DNA of 61,682 bases, taken from NCBI GenBank assembly GCA_015272165.1, contig JACYMF010000086.1, positions 1 through 61,682 of the forward strand, in the 5' to 3' direction. Both the position numbers and the translations under genes were made by a program. How positions within the stretch are numbered: position 1 is the stretch's first letter; each line of letters starts with the position of its first letter. The notes beneath the pieces were generated by a model. The model did not search any database. It saw only the letters and a list, made by a program, of their open reading frames with translations, and was not told the origin of the DNA. The DNA comes from Cyanobacterium sp. T60_A2020_053 (GTDB lineage: Bacteria; Cyanobacteriota; Cyanobacteriia; Cyanobacteriales; Cyanobacteriaceae). Shown here one piece after another: positions 29,666-39,262 of the stretch.

Positions 29666-31570
29666 TTAAAACATACCTTTAATCAAATCCTCATAATGAG
29701 TTGTTACCATGGGGCGCTTAACTTTTAGAGTCTGGGTCATCATACCATTGGCAATAGAAAAAGGCTCTAAAATCAACTCAAAAACGGCAATACGGTCATC
29801 GGGACGGTAGCCGGGTCGATTTTTGACCTCACGGGTTAACTCTTGCTTAAACAGGCTCACAACTGCCTTAGCATAAAGATCGCTTTCTGTCACTTCTTGA
29901 TGAGAAGCGTTAATATGGGGAATTTGCAAAGCAATTTTTTGCTCTTTTGCCCAATTTTGCAAAGCGTCTAAATTAGGCACAATCAGCGCCCCTAAGTATT
30001 TTTGATCTTGCCCCACTAACATAATTTGATCAATAAATGGGCTACGCAAACAAGCATCTTCTAGGGGTTGCGGTTCGATATTTTCCCCGTTACTTAGTAC
30101 AATAGTATCTTTTGCTCTGCCTGTAATTACTAAATCATTTTGCGGTGTCACCCACCCTAAATCGCCACTATCAAACCATCCCTCTTTATTGATTGCTTTG
30201 GCGGTGGCTTCTGGTTTTTTGTAATATCCTTGCATTACTTGGGTACCACGAATGAAAACTAAGCCTTTTTCCCCTTGGGGGAGAGGGGTTTTGGTTTCCA
30301 CATCCACAATCATAATTTCTGTTTCGGGGAGGGGTTGCCCAGAGGCGCTGACAATGTTACGGTTAAAACGGCGCGCGTTGGTGACAGGAGAGGTTTCGGT
30401 TAAGCCATAGCCTACCAAAAGAGGAATACCGACAATTTGAAAGAAGTTATCGATATGTCTAGCTAATGAACCACCGCCACTAATCCATGCTTTAATATTA
30501 CCACCTACTCCAGCGCGCACCTTCCCATACACCAATTTATCACCGAGGGCATGAAGGGGATAGAAAGCCATACTTTTGATGGTGGCTATTAGTTTTTCTG
30601 TACCAGTTGGGTTCAAATTGTCGAGAGTTAATCCTTGTTGGATGCGTTTGTTGTCGAGATATTGTTGAGACATATTGAGAAAGAAGTTAACTATTTTTTC
30701 TTTGCCTGTGTCTCGGAATAGTTTTTGCACTCCTTCATAAATAGATTCCCATAAACGGGGTACTCCTACCATATAATGAGGTTGATATTCTTTTAAGTCT
30801 CCTTTAAAGTAGCGAATATTGGTATAAATTAGGGTTGTGCCTTTTGATAATAAGAAATATTCTGATGCTCTTTCGTAGGAATGCCAACTAGGTAAAATGG
30901 TTAAGATACGATCGGCGGGCGCTGGTTGGATGATACACTCAAGGTAGCGCACTTGGTGCAGTAGGTTACGATGGGTTAACATCACTCCTTTTGGTTTCCC
31001 TGTGGTGCCTGATGTATAAATTAGGGTTGCCAAGTCATCACTATTGACAACGGGAGGGATAAAAGAAACCCCGGCGCCCTTCGCCATTATTTCAGTAAAG
31101 TTATATACAGCGAAATGATAGTTGTTTTTAACTTCCTCGTCTGATAATAACCCCACAAATTTGAGAGATAATTTAATTAATTCTGGCTGGAGTTTCTCAA
31201 GGGTAGCTAAATCTTGCACAATTAAGGCAACGCTATCGCTATCTTCAAGGATATACAGTAATTCCTGTTTTTCTGCTTGGGATGAGCGCACGGCATCCAC
31301 TGCACCAATTATAATAATACTTTGATCTGCCATCAACCAACGGGGGCTATTATCAGCAAAGAGGGAAATTTTATCCCCTGCTTTAATGCCTAGTGCCTGT
31401 AATCCTTGTGCAAAGTCTCGGATTTTTTGATGTAATTCCCCGTAAGTTAGTTTTAAAATCGGTTTACTATGGGGATCATGTAGTGCTAATGTATTATGGT
31501 GACGGGCGCTGATTACATCCCACATTTGCCCTAAACTTTGCAAGTCTAAATACTTTTTTTCTTGATTCAT
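29666..31570 (-). CDS. aas: Acyl-ACP synthetase / long-chain fatty acyl ligase
   Basis: A 634-residue AMP-forming ligase of the ANL superfamily. P-loop-like TLIYTSGTTGKPKGVMLTH near residue 195, YGLTETSP adenylate motif, and WFDSGDLGWV and ITGRAKDTIVLSNGENIEP hinge. The cyanobacterial member (Slr1609 type) recycles free fatty acids by loading them on ACP, as opposed to CoA, and this is the only copy visible here. Normal length and no truncation. Alone on the minus strand with a relic at its 3' side. Confidence 0.88.
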   Translation of the reverse strand: MNQEKKYLDLQSLGQMWDVISARHHNTLALHDPHSKPILKLTYGELHQKIRDFAQGLQALGIKAGDKISLFADNSPRWLMADQSIIIIGAVDAVRSSQAEKQELLYILEDSDSVALIVQDLATLEKLQPELIKLSLKFVGLLSDEEVKNNYHFAVYNFTEIMAKGAGVSFIPPVVNSDDLATLIYTSGTTGKPKGVMLTHRNLLHQVRYLECIIQPAPADRILTILPSWHSYERASEYFLLSKGTTLIYTNIRYFKGDLKEYQPHYMVGVPRLWESIYEGVQKLFRDTGKEKIVNFFLNMSQQYLDNKRIQQGLTLDNLNPTGTEKLIATIKSMAFYPLHALGDKLVYGKVRAGVGGNIKAWISGGGSLARHIDNFFQIVGIPLLVGYGLTETSPVTNARRFNRNIVSASGQPLPETEIMIVDVETKTPLPQGEKGLVFIRGTQVMQGYYKKPEATAKAINKEGWFDSGDLGWVTPQNDLVITGRAKDTIVLSNGENIEPQPLEDACLRSPFIDQIMLVGQDQKYLGALIVPNLDALQNWAKEQKIALQIPHINASHQEVTESDLYAKAVVSLFKQELTREVKNRPGYRPDDRIAVFELILEPFSIANGMMTQTLKVKRPMVTTHYEDLIKGMF

Positions 31571-31754
31571 GGCTCAATTTTTCCCAACGATAGATGATTT
31601 ATTTTGATTCTAATTGTTGAGGGGTTTTTTGTTGATTTCTGTGGGCTACCATTTCGATTGTCACAATCGTCAGAAGGGCAAAGGGCAAAGTTAAAAGGGC
31701 AAAGGTTAAAAAAGGGTAGAGAAAAAAAATAATCTTTGGCACTTTTTCTTGGTT

Positions 31755-32159
31755 TTATTCTTGTGGTTTTTCTTGAGGTTGTTCTTGATTTTTTTCTGCT
31801 TCTATGCCTTGTTTAATTATACTTAAAATTTCTTGATATTGTTGATTTTCTGGTTGTAATTCGACTAATTTTTCCATGTGGGGGAGGGCGCTTTTAAGGT
31901 CTTTATTTTGTAAGTGAATTTCTACTATTTTTTCTCTGGCAAAGCGGTTATCTGGTTCTTTTTCTAATACTAATTGATACCCTTCTATTTCCTGCACTAA
32001 CTCATTATTAACAGGTGGATTTTCTACGGCGGAGGGCGCTGGTTGAGGGTTAGTTAACATTCCGATTACAGTAGAAGCGGAAAACCAAAAGAAAGATATT
32101 CCTGATAAAATTACCACCACTTTTTTAAAAATTTCTTTCCCAGAAGATTTCTTTTTCAT
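31755..32159 (-). CDS. Membrane-anchored TPR protein
   Basis: A 134-residue protein with a cytoplasmic Lys-rich start (MKKKSSGKEIFKK), one membrane helix (VVILSGISFFWFSASTVIGML) and two tetratricopeptide repeats (YQLVLEKEPDNRFAREKIVEIHLQNKDLKSALPHMEKLVELQPENQQYQ), ending in a Gln/Glu/Pro tail. Similar small TPR proteins are common in cyanobacteria and function is unknown. A TTG eight codons earlier has a better placed AAAGG and is an alternative start. Confidence 0.7.
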   Translation of the reverse strand: MKKKSSGKEIFKKVVVILSGISFFWFSASTVIGMLTNPQPAPSAVENPPVNNELVQEIEGYQLVLEKEPDNRFAREKIVEIHLQNKDLKSALPHMEKLVELQPENQQYQEILSIIKQGIEAEKNQEQPQEKPQE

Positions 32160-32326
32160 AGTATCTATGTCAATTGATTTCAATATAAACCTTTACCATT
32201 TTACAGAATTTATATTATTTCTGTTTTAGGTAGTCGAAAGTGCCGTAGAAAAACAATTAATCATGAATTGTTCATTATGACTTTTTCTGATATTCTAGTT
32301 TATACAACTCTTGTAAAAACTGCACT

Positions 32327-33904
32327 ATGATCATCGCCCTTGATTTTGGTACAAGTAACACTGTCATCGCCACTTTTAACCCTAAAACCCAACAAGAAGA
32401 ATTAATTAATTTAAGTAAATTTAGCGAAAACATTACTAAAAATATTGACATAATTCCCACTTTAGTATATGTAGAAAATGCCAAAAATAAAGATATTTTA
32501 TTAGGAAGACAAGCTAAAGAAAGAGAGTTGAAATCTGGTGAAAGTCAACGATTTTTTAGTAATTTTAAAAGAGGCATTGGAGTAAATATACAAGGATTTT
32601 TACCCGAATTAGATGGAGAAAAAATCAGTTTTGAAACGGTGGGCGAATGGTATTTATCTAGTTTAATTGAAGCATTACCAGAAAAGCCAAAATCTTTAAT
32701 TATTACTGTGCCAGTGGATAGTTTTGAAAGTTATCGACACTGGTTAACTACAGTATGTCAAAAATGGGCAGTGGAGCAAGTTAAAATCATTGACGAACCG
32801 ACGGCAGCGGCGTTAGGATATGGTTTAGATCAAGATCGTTTAGTGTTGGTAGTGGATTTTGGTGGTGGTACGCTGGATTTTTCTTTGGTAGAATTAGATT
32901 TAGGTAAAAGTGGCACTGCCCAAGGATTTATTTTAAAATGGGGCGAGAAAATATTAGGGGAAAATTCCAAGCAAAAACCTAAAGTTGCTAAGGTAATTGC
33001 TAAAGCTGGAATTAGTTTGGGGGGCGCTGATTTAGATAATTGGATTGTGGATTATTTTGTCAGAGAAAAAGGTTTAGAAAAGTCTCTTTATCTTACTCGT
33101 TTAGCAGAACAAATTAAGATTAGATTATCAAGACAAAAAAAAGTTCAAGAATCCTATCAAGAGGAAGAAAAAGAAGCTAAAGATAGACTATCTTTAAGTA
33201 TTAATGAGTTTGAGCAAATTTTAGAGCAAAATAATTTTTTTACTCGGTTAGATGATTTGATGGCGGATATTTTGCAACAGGGAAAAAATAACGGTATCAT
33301 CCAAGACAATATCGATTTAATTCTTCTGGTGGGGGGAGGTAGTCAAATCCCAGCTTTGCAAAATTGGTTACAGCAATATTTCCCCCCCGAAAAAATCAAA
33401 AGTGAGCGCCCTTACTCGGCAATTGCTACGGGTGCATTAAAATTAGAACAGGGGATGCAGGTTAAAGATTTTCTGTATCATAGTTATGGTATTCGCTATT
33501 GGAATCGCCGTCAAAATTGTCACAGTTGGCATACTATTATTTCTAGTGGGCAACCCTACCCCATGAAAAATCCCATTGAGTTAGTGTTGGGGGCATCCAT
33601 GGTAAATCAACCTAGTATAGAATTATTGATTGGGGAGATGGGCGCTGAAAATATCACCACTGAGGTATATTTTGATGGGGATAGATTAGTAACAAAACAG
33701 GTAAGTAGTGGCACTAATGAGGTACAAATTCTTAATAGCGACAAGCAAACTATTGCTAATCTCAATCCTCTAGGTATGCCGGGCAATGACCGAGTTAAGG
33801 TATTATTTAAGGTGGATGAGTCTTGTCAGTTACGCATTACGGTGGAAGATTTATTGACTAATGAAATTTTAATCGATAATTCTATTGTGGCTCAATTAAG
33901 CTAG
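32327..33904 (+). CDS. Hsp70-like ATPase (non-canonical, DnaK-related)
   Basis: A 525-residue Hsp70-family protein. Actin/Hsp70 ATPase motifs: LDFGTSNTVIA at the start, IIDEPTAAALGYGL, VVDFGGGTLDFSLVE, and adenosine motif LLVGGGSQIPALQNW. The C-terminal ~140 residues are beta-rich but shorter than the DnaK substrate domain plus lid, so this is a divergent Hsp70 and not a housekeeping DnaK. An insert rich in K/E/Q lies near residue 265 (RQKKVQESYQEEEKEAKD). No DnaJ or GrpE nearby. A long convergent solenoid-helicase gene follows. Confidence 0.85.
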   Translation: MIIALDFGTSNTVIATFNPKTQQEELINLSKFSENITKNIDIIPTLVYVENAKNKDILLGRQAKERELKSGESQRFFSNFKRGIGVNIQGFLPELDGEKISFETVGEWYLSSLIEALPEKPKSLIITVPVDSFESYRHWLTTVCQKWAVEQVKIIDEPTAAALGYGLDQDRLVLVVDFGGGTLDFSLVELDLGKSGTAQGFILKWGEKILGENSKQKPKVAKVIAKAGISLGGADLDNWIVDYFVREKGLEKSLYLTRLAEQIKIRLSRQKKVQESYQEEEKEAKDRLSLSINEFEQILEQNNFFTRLDDLMADILQQGKNNGIIQDNIDLILLVGGGSQIPALQNWLQQYFPPEKIKSERPYSAIATGALKLEQGMQVKDFLYHSYGIRYWNRRQNCHSWHTIISSGQPYPMKNPIELVLGASMVNQPSIELLIGEMGAENITTEVYFDGDRLVTKQVSSGTNEVQILNSDKQTIANLNPLGMPGNDRVKVLFKVDESCQLRITVEDLLTNEILIDNSIVAQLS

Positions 33905-34280
33905 TTTGCCTTTAAGTCGTTTCAATAGTTTTCGACGGGGGAGAAGAAGCAAACCCACCATAAGGCAAGGGGTTTCAACCCCTTGTTAGATTAAGTTTGG
34001 ATAATTAGTTACAACATAGATTATCTCTTCGCACTTTACTCACCGTGTAATGAATTACACGGAACCAACAGGATCACGTTCAATAAATTGAACTAAGATG
34101 TTGATATTATTAATTTGTCACCAATCAAGCGAACTTGATCTTAACTACAATAAAAATAAGAAAAAGTGCCAAAAATAGCCATTTTTCTCTAAAAATAACG
34201 TATTTTTTCTTCTCTATCAAAAATTCTATATTCTAAATTCTACATTCCCTTCACCACTCCACTTTTTCAGCAACCCCGAC
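33905..34280. repeat. Composite repeat region: palindrome, family B repeat and family A end
   Basis: From left: palindrome CAAGGGGTTTCAACCCCTTG (33966-33985), the family B repeat in reverse orientation (about 33985-34145) containing CCGTGTAAT/ATTACACGG and GTTCAAT/ATTGAAC palindromes, then the left part of a family A element whose terminal GGGGTTGCTGAAAAAG ends at about 34277, three bases after the stop of the minus-strand gene. Confidence 0.65.
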
Positions 34281-37200
34281 TTATAATAACTGACGATATT
34301 TTTTCACCTCGTCAACATAACCTCCCTGTTCATAATACTTGATAGCGGTGGGAATGTCATCCATTTTTAAACAAGCCTCAGCTGCTTTTTGCCACTGGCT
34401 AAGAAAATTCCACAACTGCGCAGCTTCTTCCCATTTATCTTGATACTCGCATACTTGGGCTAACTTTTCCCAATTATTCAACTTGCGCCAACAATTTTCA
34501 GCGTTTTCCCAATCCTCAATTTTTTCGTAATATTCCACTGCTTTAGCTAAATTATCAGTTAGCGCCCATGCCTTGGCAGATTCCGCCCATTTTTCTTGAT
34601 ATTCGCACATTTGAGCCACCTGTTCCCATTGCCAAATTTTACGCCAACATTCCTCGGCTTTCGCCCAGTGTTTTAACTGTTGATAACAAAGCGCCGCTTT
34701 TTCCATATCTTCAACTTTAAGATAAGCTGTCGCTGCGTCTTCCCAGCGCCCCATTTCTTCGCAGACGGGCGCTAATTTTTCCCAATTACCAGACATTCGC
34801 CAATATTTTTCCGCCCTCTCCCAATCCTGACAATTTTCATAACAAAGCGCCGCCTTTTCAATTTGATTTGATTTTAACCAATCATTAGCCGCCACTTGCC
34901 ACTTACCTTGTTTAACACAGGCTTCATCCACTTTATTTTGATTTCCTACCAAGCGCCAACAGTCTTCCGCCGCGCGCCATTTTTCTGCTTTTTCATAGGC
35001 TTCTCCAGCTTTGGCATAATCTCCAGCTTCCTGATATGCCCTAGCCATTTTTTCCCAATCCTGCAAACTTTCCCACATTGGCACAGCTTGTAACCATTTA
35101 CCCTGCTTCTCCAAACTCAATGCAATACCAGATAATTCATTTATATTACGCCAACAGCGCTCGGCATCCTGCCAATATTCTCCCTGCTCATAGCATAGCG
35201 CTGCTTTCTCCCATTCGTTAACTTTTTCCCATGCCTTCCCTGCATGATGCCATTCGCCCAAATTTTCCCAACTTTCGGCAGATTCTAGCCATTTTCCCTG
35301 TTTTTCAGCGCACATCACACTTTGTCGCCAATTATTGGCTTTCAACCAAGATTCTTCCGCTTTTTGCCAATCTTTTAATTGTTGATAGCATAGCGCTTCT
35401 AGTTCAAGGGCGCTGGTTTTTGCCCACATTTGAGCCGCTTCTTGCCATTTTTGTTGCTGTTGTAGTGCGATAGCAACATAACCCCAACACTCCAATTCAC
35501 GCCATAAGTTCTCTGCTAAATCCCATTGATTTGCCCATTGATAACAAAAAGCGCCCTTCTCCGTGTTACCTTGTTTTAGCCAAGTTTGTGCTGCTTCCGT
35601 CCAATTTTTTTGTTGCTCATAGGATAGTGCTAAATCTTCCCATCTTTCCAACTCTAACCAACATTTTTGCGCTTCTAACCATTTTTCCGCTTTTTGCCAA
35701 CATACGGCAGCGCTCTCAATTTCTCCTACTTTTTGCCAACAATTACCGGCTTTTTCCCACTGTTGTAAATGTTCCCAAATTACGGCGACTCGTTCTAATT
35801 TGCCTAGCTTTGTCCACATCTGAATAGATGCTTTGAAGTTGCCAATTTCTCGATAATATTGATCTGCTAATTCATAGTATTTTTGAGCTTCTTTTAACTG
35901 GCTTTTGCCTCGACATTTATCCCCTGCTAATTCCCATTGATTATTAGCTTCTAAACAACGTAATTTTCCAGCAAAATCGTCAGCTTTATCATAGCAATAA
36001 TTAGCTAAATCAAAAAGATGCTTTTCCTCGAAATAAAGCCCTTTATGACTCCAATCCTCTTTTTTTGAACTAGCCCACTTTGCTTCCCATAGTTTTTTAT
36101 CAACTTCATTCCAACAACGAATCGCCTCATCAAAAATAAATAATTTATTCCAAATATCTCCAGCTTTACCCCAATTTCCCTGAATTTCTTCTAATAGTGC
36201 TTCAATTTTTGCTGCTCCTAAAATATCATTAGCTTGGAAGTAAAGTTGACTAACAATTTTGTAGGCTTTTTCATTACCTTGCTGAAAATAAAACTCGGTA
36301 ATACTATTAATATCTTGGTTATTTTCCTCGAATAGATTATCTAATTCTGTGGGATAACCTAATTCGATTAAATCGCTAATCCCTGCTAAATTCCAAAATT
36401 CATTAACTTCTTGATCATAAAAATATAGTTTTTCGGTAGCGCAACGAATGGAGTTATAAATAAGTCGATATTTTTGTGCTAATAAGCTATTTGATGATTG
36501 AATATTTTGACCTAAATTACTAAATAATTTCCACACTAAAACTCCTTTAAATTGTAAATCTTCTAGTTGATTGATTAAAACAATTCTTTCTGAGTCTTGA
36601 GGAAAATAACTTATTAATTTTTTCTTGTCGTTTTCGTTCATCACTACGATAGCATTACCTGCTCCTAAACGAAAACCTTGTTCTAAGATTTCACTTTCTA
36701 AACCAGAAATAATTAATGGTTTTGGATAGTTTTTTAACCATGAAGATTGAGGGGTAATATTTTCTTCATATTGAGCATTTATCGCAGTCAAATTGACTAA
36801 AGAGGCTTTTAAATTAGCGATAGCGTCACCGCTTTGGAAATTGTAGCTTAATTCTTTTGGTTCAAATGCTGAACGAATTTTTATCCATAATGGCGATTTT
36901 ACATACTCTTCAACGGCAATTTTTTTAACTTTTCCCCACCCTAAATTAACGTTATTTGTTAGGGAGTTATCTTCTCCAATGAAGAATAGTTGCGGTAAGT
37001 AATTATCTTTATTACCAATTTTTAAGACATCAAAAATAAGCTGAATTTGTACTTCATTTAAGTGGTGAGTATCATCGATGTAAATAACATGATAAGTTTG
37101 GCTATTGTCGGGGGATAAGTTTTTATGAAGATATTGTGCTAAATCTGTTTCATCCCAATAGTTATTTGTTTCTAGCCAGTTTTGATATTGATTGGCTATT

Positions 37201-38165
37201 TCATAAATATTGTTAAAGTCACTTGATTGAGGAAAAAAACTTTGGTTTCTCAAGGCTAAATAGTCAGCAATGCTAATTAAGTTATTTTCACTTTTTAGGG
37301 CTTTTTTTGATCCTTTAATTATCTGTTTTATTTCTTGCCATAAAATGGAGTAGTCTAAGCCTAATATCTTTTTCTCTTGGCAAAATTGTTCTAAAAATTT
37401 ATACTTAGTTACTTGTCTTTGGGCTAAAAATTGGTTTCTACTGATTAAGTTATTAGCAATGGCTAAATTTTTGGCAAAACTTTGGTAGTCTTCAATAATT
37501 AGGTTGGGTGAAGGGCGCTGGATTGTTTCTTTGATTAAGTTATTAACTTGTTTCTTTTCGTGTTGATTTTTCGTTATATAAATTATTTTATAGTCGCTTA
37601 TATTTCTTTTTTCGTAGCTGTGTTTTAATGCTGAATAAACGGCTGTGGTGGTTTTCCCAGCGCCCTTCTCCCCTGATAAAATAAAAGGTAATTGAGGGTT
37701 ATTAATATTTTTATACTGCTCTGAAGATACTAATAATTGAAACTGTTTATTTTGACTTTGAGAGAGAGAAAAGTTATAAAAATCGTCGTCTTTTTTTAAC
37801 CAATCATTTTCTGTTAGATTAATTAAATTTTCTGTGGAGGGTAATTGATTGATGAAATTATTATCTAATCCTTGAATTTGATAATTATAAAAAGTAAATT
37901 GTGTTAGACTATCTTTGATTTGAGTAATATTTTGATTAACTATAGCAACTAAACGAATTAAAGAATCTGTGGGGGAAAAAGTTGCTATTAGATGGTAAAA
38001 TTCATTAGCAGAAAAAGCAATCACCCCTTGTCTTGGTAGAGTAATATTAGGGTTAGTAATGTTATCCTTAATGGTAGTTTGGAGGGCGCAGGTTAAGGTG
38101 TTATATTGCTGATAACTAAGCTGATTTAGCTGACTCCAAAGGGAAAAGGAAAAGATAACTTGCAT
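34281..38165 (-). CDS. Degenerate UvrD-like (SF1) helicase fused to a long Trp-rich solenoid
   Basis: About 1,295 residues (numbering below from the in-frame GTG at 38180, five codons upstream of the ATG). The first 90 residues have a small alpha/beta pattern that could be RelE-like (tentative). Residues 160-590 follow UvrD-type order: Walker A GEKGAGKTTT (170-179), motif II IYIDDTHHL (366-374, DD for DE), motif III-like FFIGEDNSLTNN (399-410), motif IV LSYNFQSG (444-451, Q for R), motif V-like LEDLQFKGVLVW (539-550), motif VI-like IYNSIRCATEKLYFYD (574-589). Residues about 640-1299 are some thirty ~20-residue helical units built on patterns such as WEKAALCYEQ and WQDAERCWRN, TPR-like and exceptionally rich in Trp. 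Probably an NTP-dependent scaffold. No partner gene on its strand. Confidence 0.75.
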   Translation of the reverse strand: MQVIFSFSLWSQLNQLSYQQYNTLTCALQTTIKDNITNPNITLPRQGVIAFSANEFYHLIATFSPTDSLIRLVAIVNQNITQIKDSLTQFTFYNYQIQGLDNNFINQLPSTENLINLTENDWLKKDDDFYNFSLSQSQNKQFQLLVSSEQYKNINNPQLPFILSGEKGAGKTTTAVYSALKHSYEKRNISDYKIIYITKNQHEKKQVNNLIKETIQRPSPNLIIEDYQSFAKNLAIANNLISRNQFLAQRQVTKYKFLEQFCQEKKILGLDYSILWQEIKQIIKGSKKALKSENNLISIADYLALRNQSFFPQSSDFNNIYEIANQYQNWLETNNYWDETDLAQYLHKNLSPDNSQTYHVIYIDDTHHLNEVQIQLIFDVLKIGNKDNYLPQLFFIGEDNSLTNNVNLGWGKVKKIAVEEYVKSPLWIKIRSAFEPKELSYNFQSGDAIANLKASLVNLTAINAQYEENITPQSSWLKNYPKPLIISGLESEILEQGFRLGAGNAIVVMNENDKKKLISYFPQDSERIVLINQLEDLQFKGVLVWKLFSNLGQNIQSSNSLLAQKYRLIYNSIRCATEKLYFYDQEVNEFWNLAGISDLIELGYPTELDNLFEENNQDINSITEFYFQQGNEKAYKIVSQLYFQANDILGAAKIEALLEEIQGNWGKAGDIWNKLFIFDEAIRCWNEVDKKLWEAKWASSKKEDWSHKGLYFEEKHLFDLANYCYDKADDFAGKLRCLEANNQWELAGDKCRGKSQLKEAQKYYELADQYYREIGNFKASIQMWTKLGKLERVAVIWEHLQQWEKAGNCWQKVGEIESAAVCWQKAEKWLEAQKCWLELERWEDLALSYEQQKNWTEAAQTWLKQGNTEKGAFCYQWANQWDLAENLWRELECWGYVAIALQQQQKWQEAAQMWAKTSALELEALCYQQLKDWQKAEESWLKANNWRQSVMCAEKQGKWLESAESWENLGEWHHAGKAWEKVNEWEKAALCYEQGEYWQDAERCWRNINELSGIALSLEKQGKWLQAVPMWESLQDWEKMARAYQEAGDYAKAGEAYEKAEKWRAAEDCWRLVGNQNKVDEACVKQGKWQVAANDWLKSNQIEKAALCYENCQDWERAEKYWRMSGNWEKLAPVCEEMGRWEDAATAYLKVEDMEKAALCYQQLKHWAKAEECWRKIWQWEQVAQMCEYQEKWAESAKAWALTDNLAKAVEYYEKIEDWENAENCWRKLNNWEKLAQVCEYQDKWEEAAQLWNFLSQWQKAAEACLKMDDIPTAIKYYEQGGYVDEVKKYRQLL

Positions 38166-38204
38166 GGGAAAAATACTCACTAATAATAATCAAAAACAGT
38201 GTTA

Positions 38205-38241
38205 GGAAAAAGGGCAAGGGGCAAAGGGCAAAGGGCAAAGG
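38205..38241. repeat. GGGCAAA heptamer repeat
   Basis: Tandem AAAGGGC/GGGCAAA units, also seen near 16317, 27737, 31677 and 57773. Confidence 0.6.
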
Positions 38242-38329
38242 TAAATTGAAAGATAGCTTAAATTAGCAGTTTTTTGCTAATGTCTTAAAAGATGGGGTTA
38301 TAAACTTTTTATTATTGAAAAAGAATCTT

Positions 38330-38578
38330 TCATTTGTCATTGTGATTATTAAATTGTTTTGGTGAACCGTATAAATAGTAATCGTGTTCTAATGCCCAAT
38401 CTTCAGGTGCTTCAACACTACCAATTAATTTTTCGATGCAATCCCAACCCTGTTGGTCATCAGATATTTTCTTTTCTGATTCAATGGTAATTGTATAAGT
38501 TTGATTAGGAATTAGTTTCAATGGTTTTTCTGGAAGCAATACTTTTCCATCAAATAAGACTGTAACAACTTCGCTCAT
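38330..38578 (-). CDS. Solitary DUF104/AF2212-like antitoxin-type protein
   Basis: An 82-residue protein whose N-terminal half (VTVLFDGKVLLPEKPLKLIPNQTYTITIE) matches the small beta-barrel seen in DUF104/AF2212 antitoxin-like proteins, followed by an acidic C-terminal tail. These normally precede a PIN-domain toxin on the same strand. None follows here, as the next 150 bases are repeats. Either an orphan or a relic of a pair. Confidence 0.6.
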   Translation of the reverse strand: MSEVVTVLFDGKVLLPEKPLKLIPNQTYTITIESEKKISDDQQGWDCIEKLIGSVEAPEDWALEHDYYLYGSPKQFNNHNDK

Positions 38579-38650
38579 CTTTTTACTTATAGATAAAATG
38601 GCACATCAAGATAAATATAGCAGTTTTCTGGATTTTCTCAACCTTTGTTT

Positions 38651-39127
38651 ATGAATGAAATTTTAAAAATTGGTAATCCTCAACTAAGAAAAATGGCTAC
38701 GGCGGTGGATGATATTACCCATCCCCAAGTTCAAAAATTAATCGATGATTTACTTTCTATCGTCATCCCTGTTAATGGTGTGGGCATTGCGGCACCCCAA
38801 ATCAATCATTCCCAACGGGTGATAGTAGTGGCATCTCATCCCAATATTCGTTATCCCTACGCTCCACAAATGGAAGCTACACCCATGATTAATCCTCGTA
38901 TTTTGCACCATAGTGATGATTTTGTGGATGGTGAGGAGGGTTGTCTTAGTGTACCTCAACAGAGGGGGAATGTGTTGCGGTGGAGGGCGCTGGAGGTAGA
39001 ATTTTTTGACCGACAAGGCGCACGACAACAGCGAGAATATGATGGTTTTATCGCGCGTATCGTGCAACATGAAATAGATCATCTCAATGGTATTCTATTT
39101 GTAGATCAAATGAATTATGAATTATGA
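38651..39127 (+). CDS. def: Peptide deformylase
   Basis: A 158-residue metalloenzyme removing the N-formyl group from nascent proteins. All three signature motifs are present: GVGIAAPQ, EEGCLSVP and QHEIDHLNG (Cys and two His metal ligands plus catalytic Glu). I start at the ATG giving MNEILKIG. The last five residues (MNYEL) and stop are encoded by the first copies of a GAATTAT tandem array, so the native C-terminus seems to have been replaced or trimmed by the repeat. Normal length otherwise. Confidence 0.93.
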   Translation: MNEILKIGNPQLRKMATAVDDITHPQVQKLIDDLLSIVIPVNGVGIAAPQINHSQRVIVVASHPNIRYPYAPQMEATPMINPRILHHSDDFVDGEEGCLSVPQQRGNVLRWRALEVEFFDRQGARQQREYDGFIARIVQHEIDHLNGILFVDQMNYEL

Positions 39128-39167
39128 ATTATGAATTATGAATTATGAATTATGAATTATGAATTAT
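39115..39167. repeat. Heptanucleotide array (GAATTAT)n overlapping the def 3' end
   Basis: About seven tandem GAATTAT units that begin inside the last codons of def and supply its stop codon. Same unit as at 27770-27822. Confidence 0.9.
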
Positions 39168-39262
39168 TATCCCTTGTCTTCTTATAACAAAGCGGTTTTT
39201 GCTAAACCGCAAATAATGATAAGATTAAATCTGCTATAGCTAGAAATAATAAAGGAAAATAA

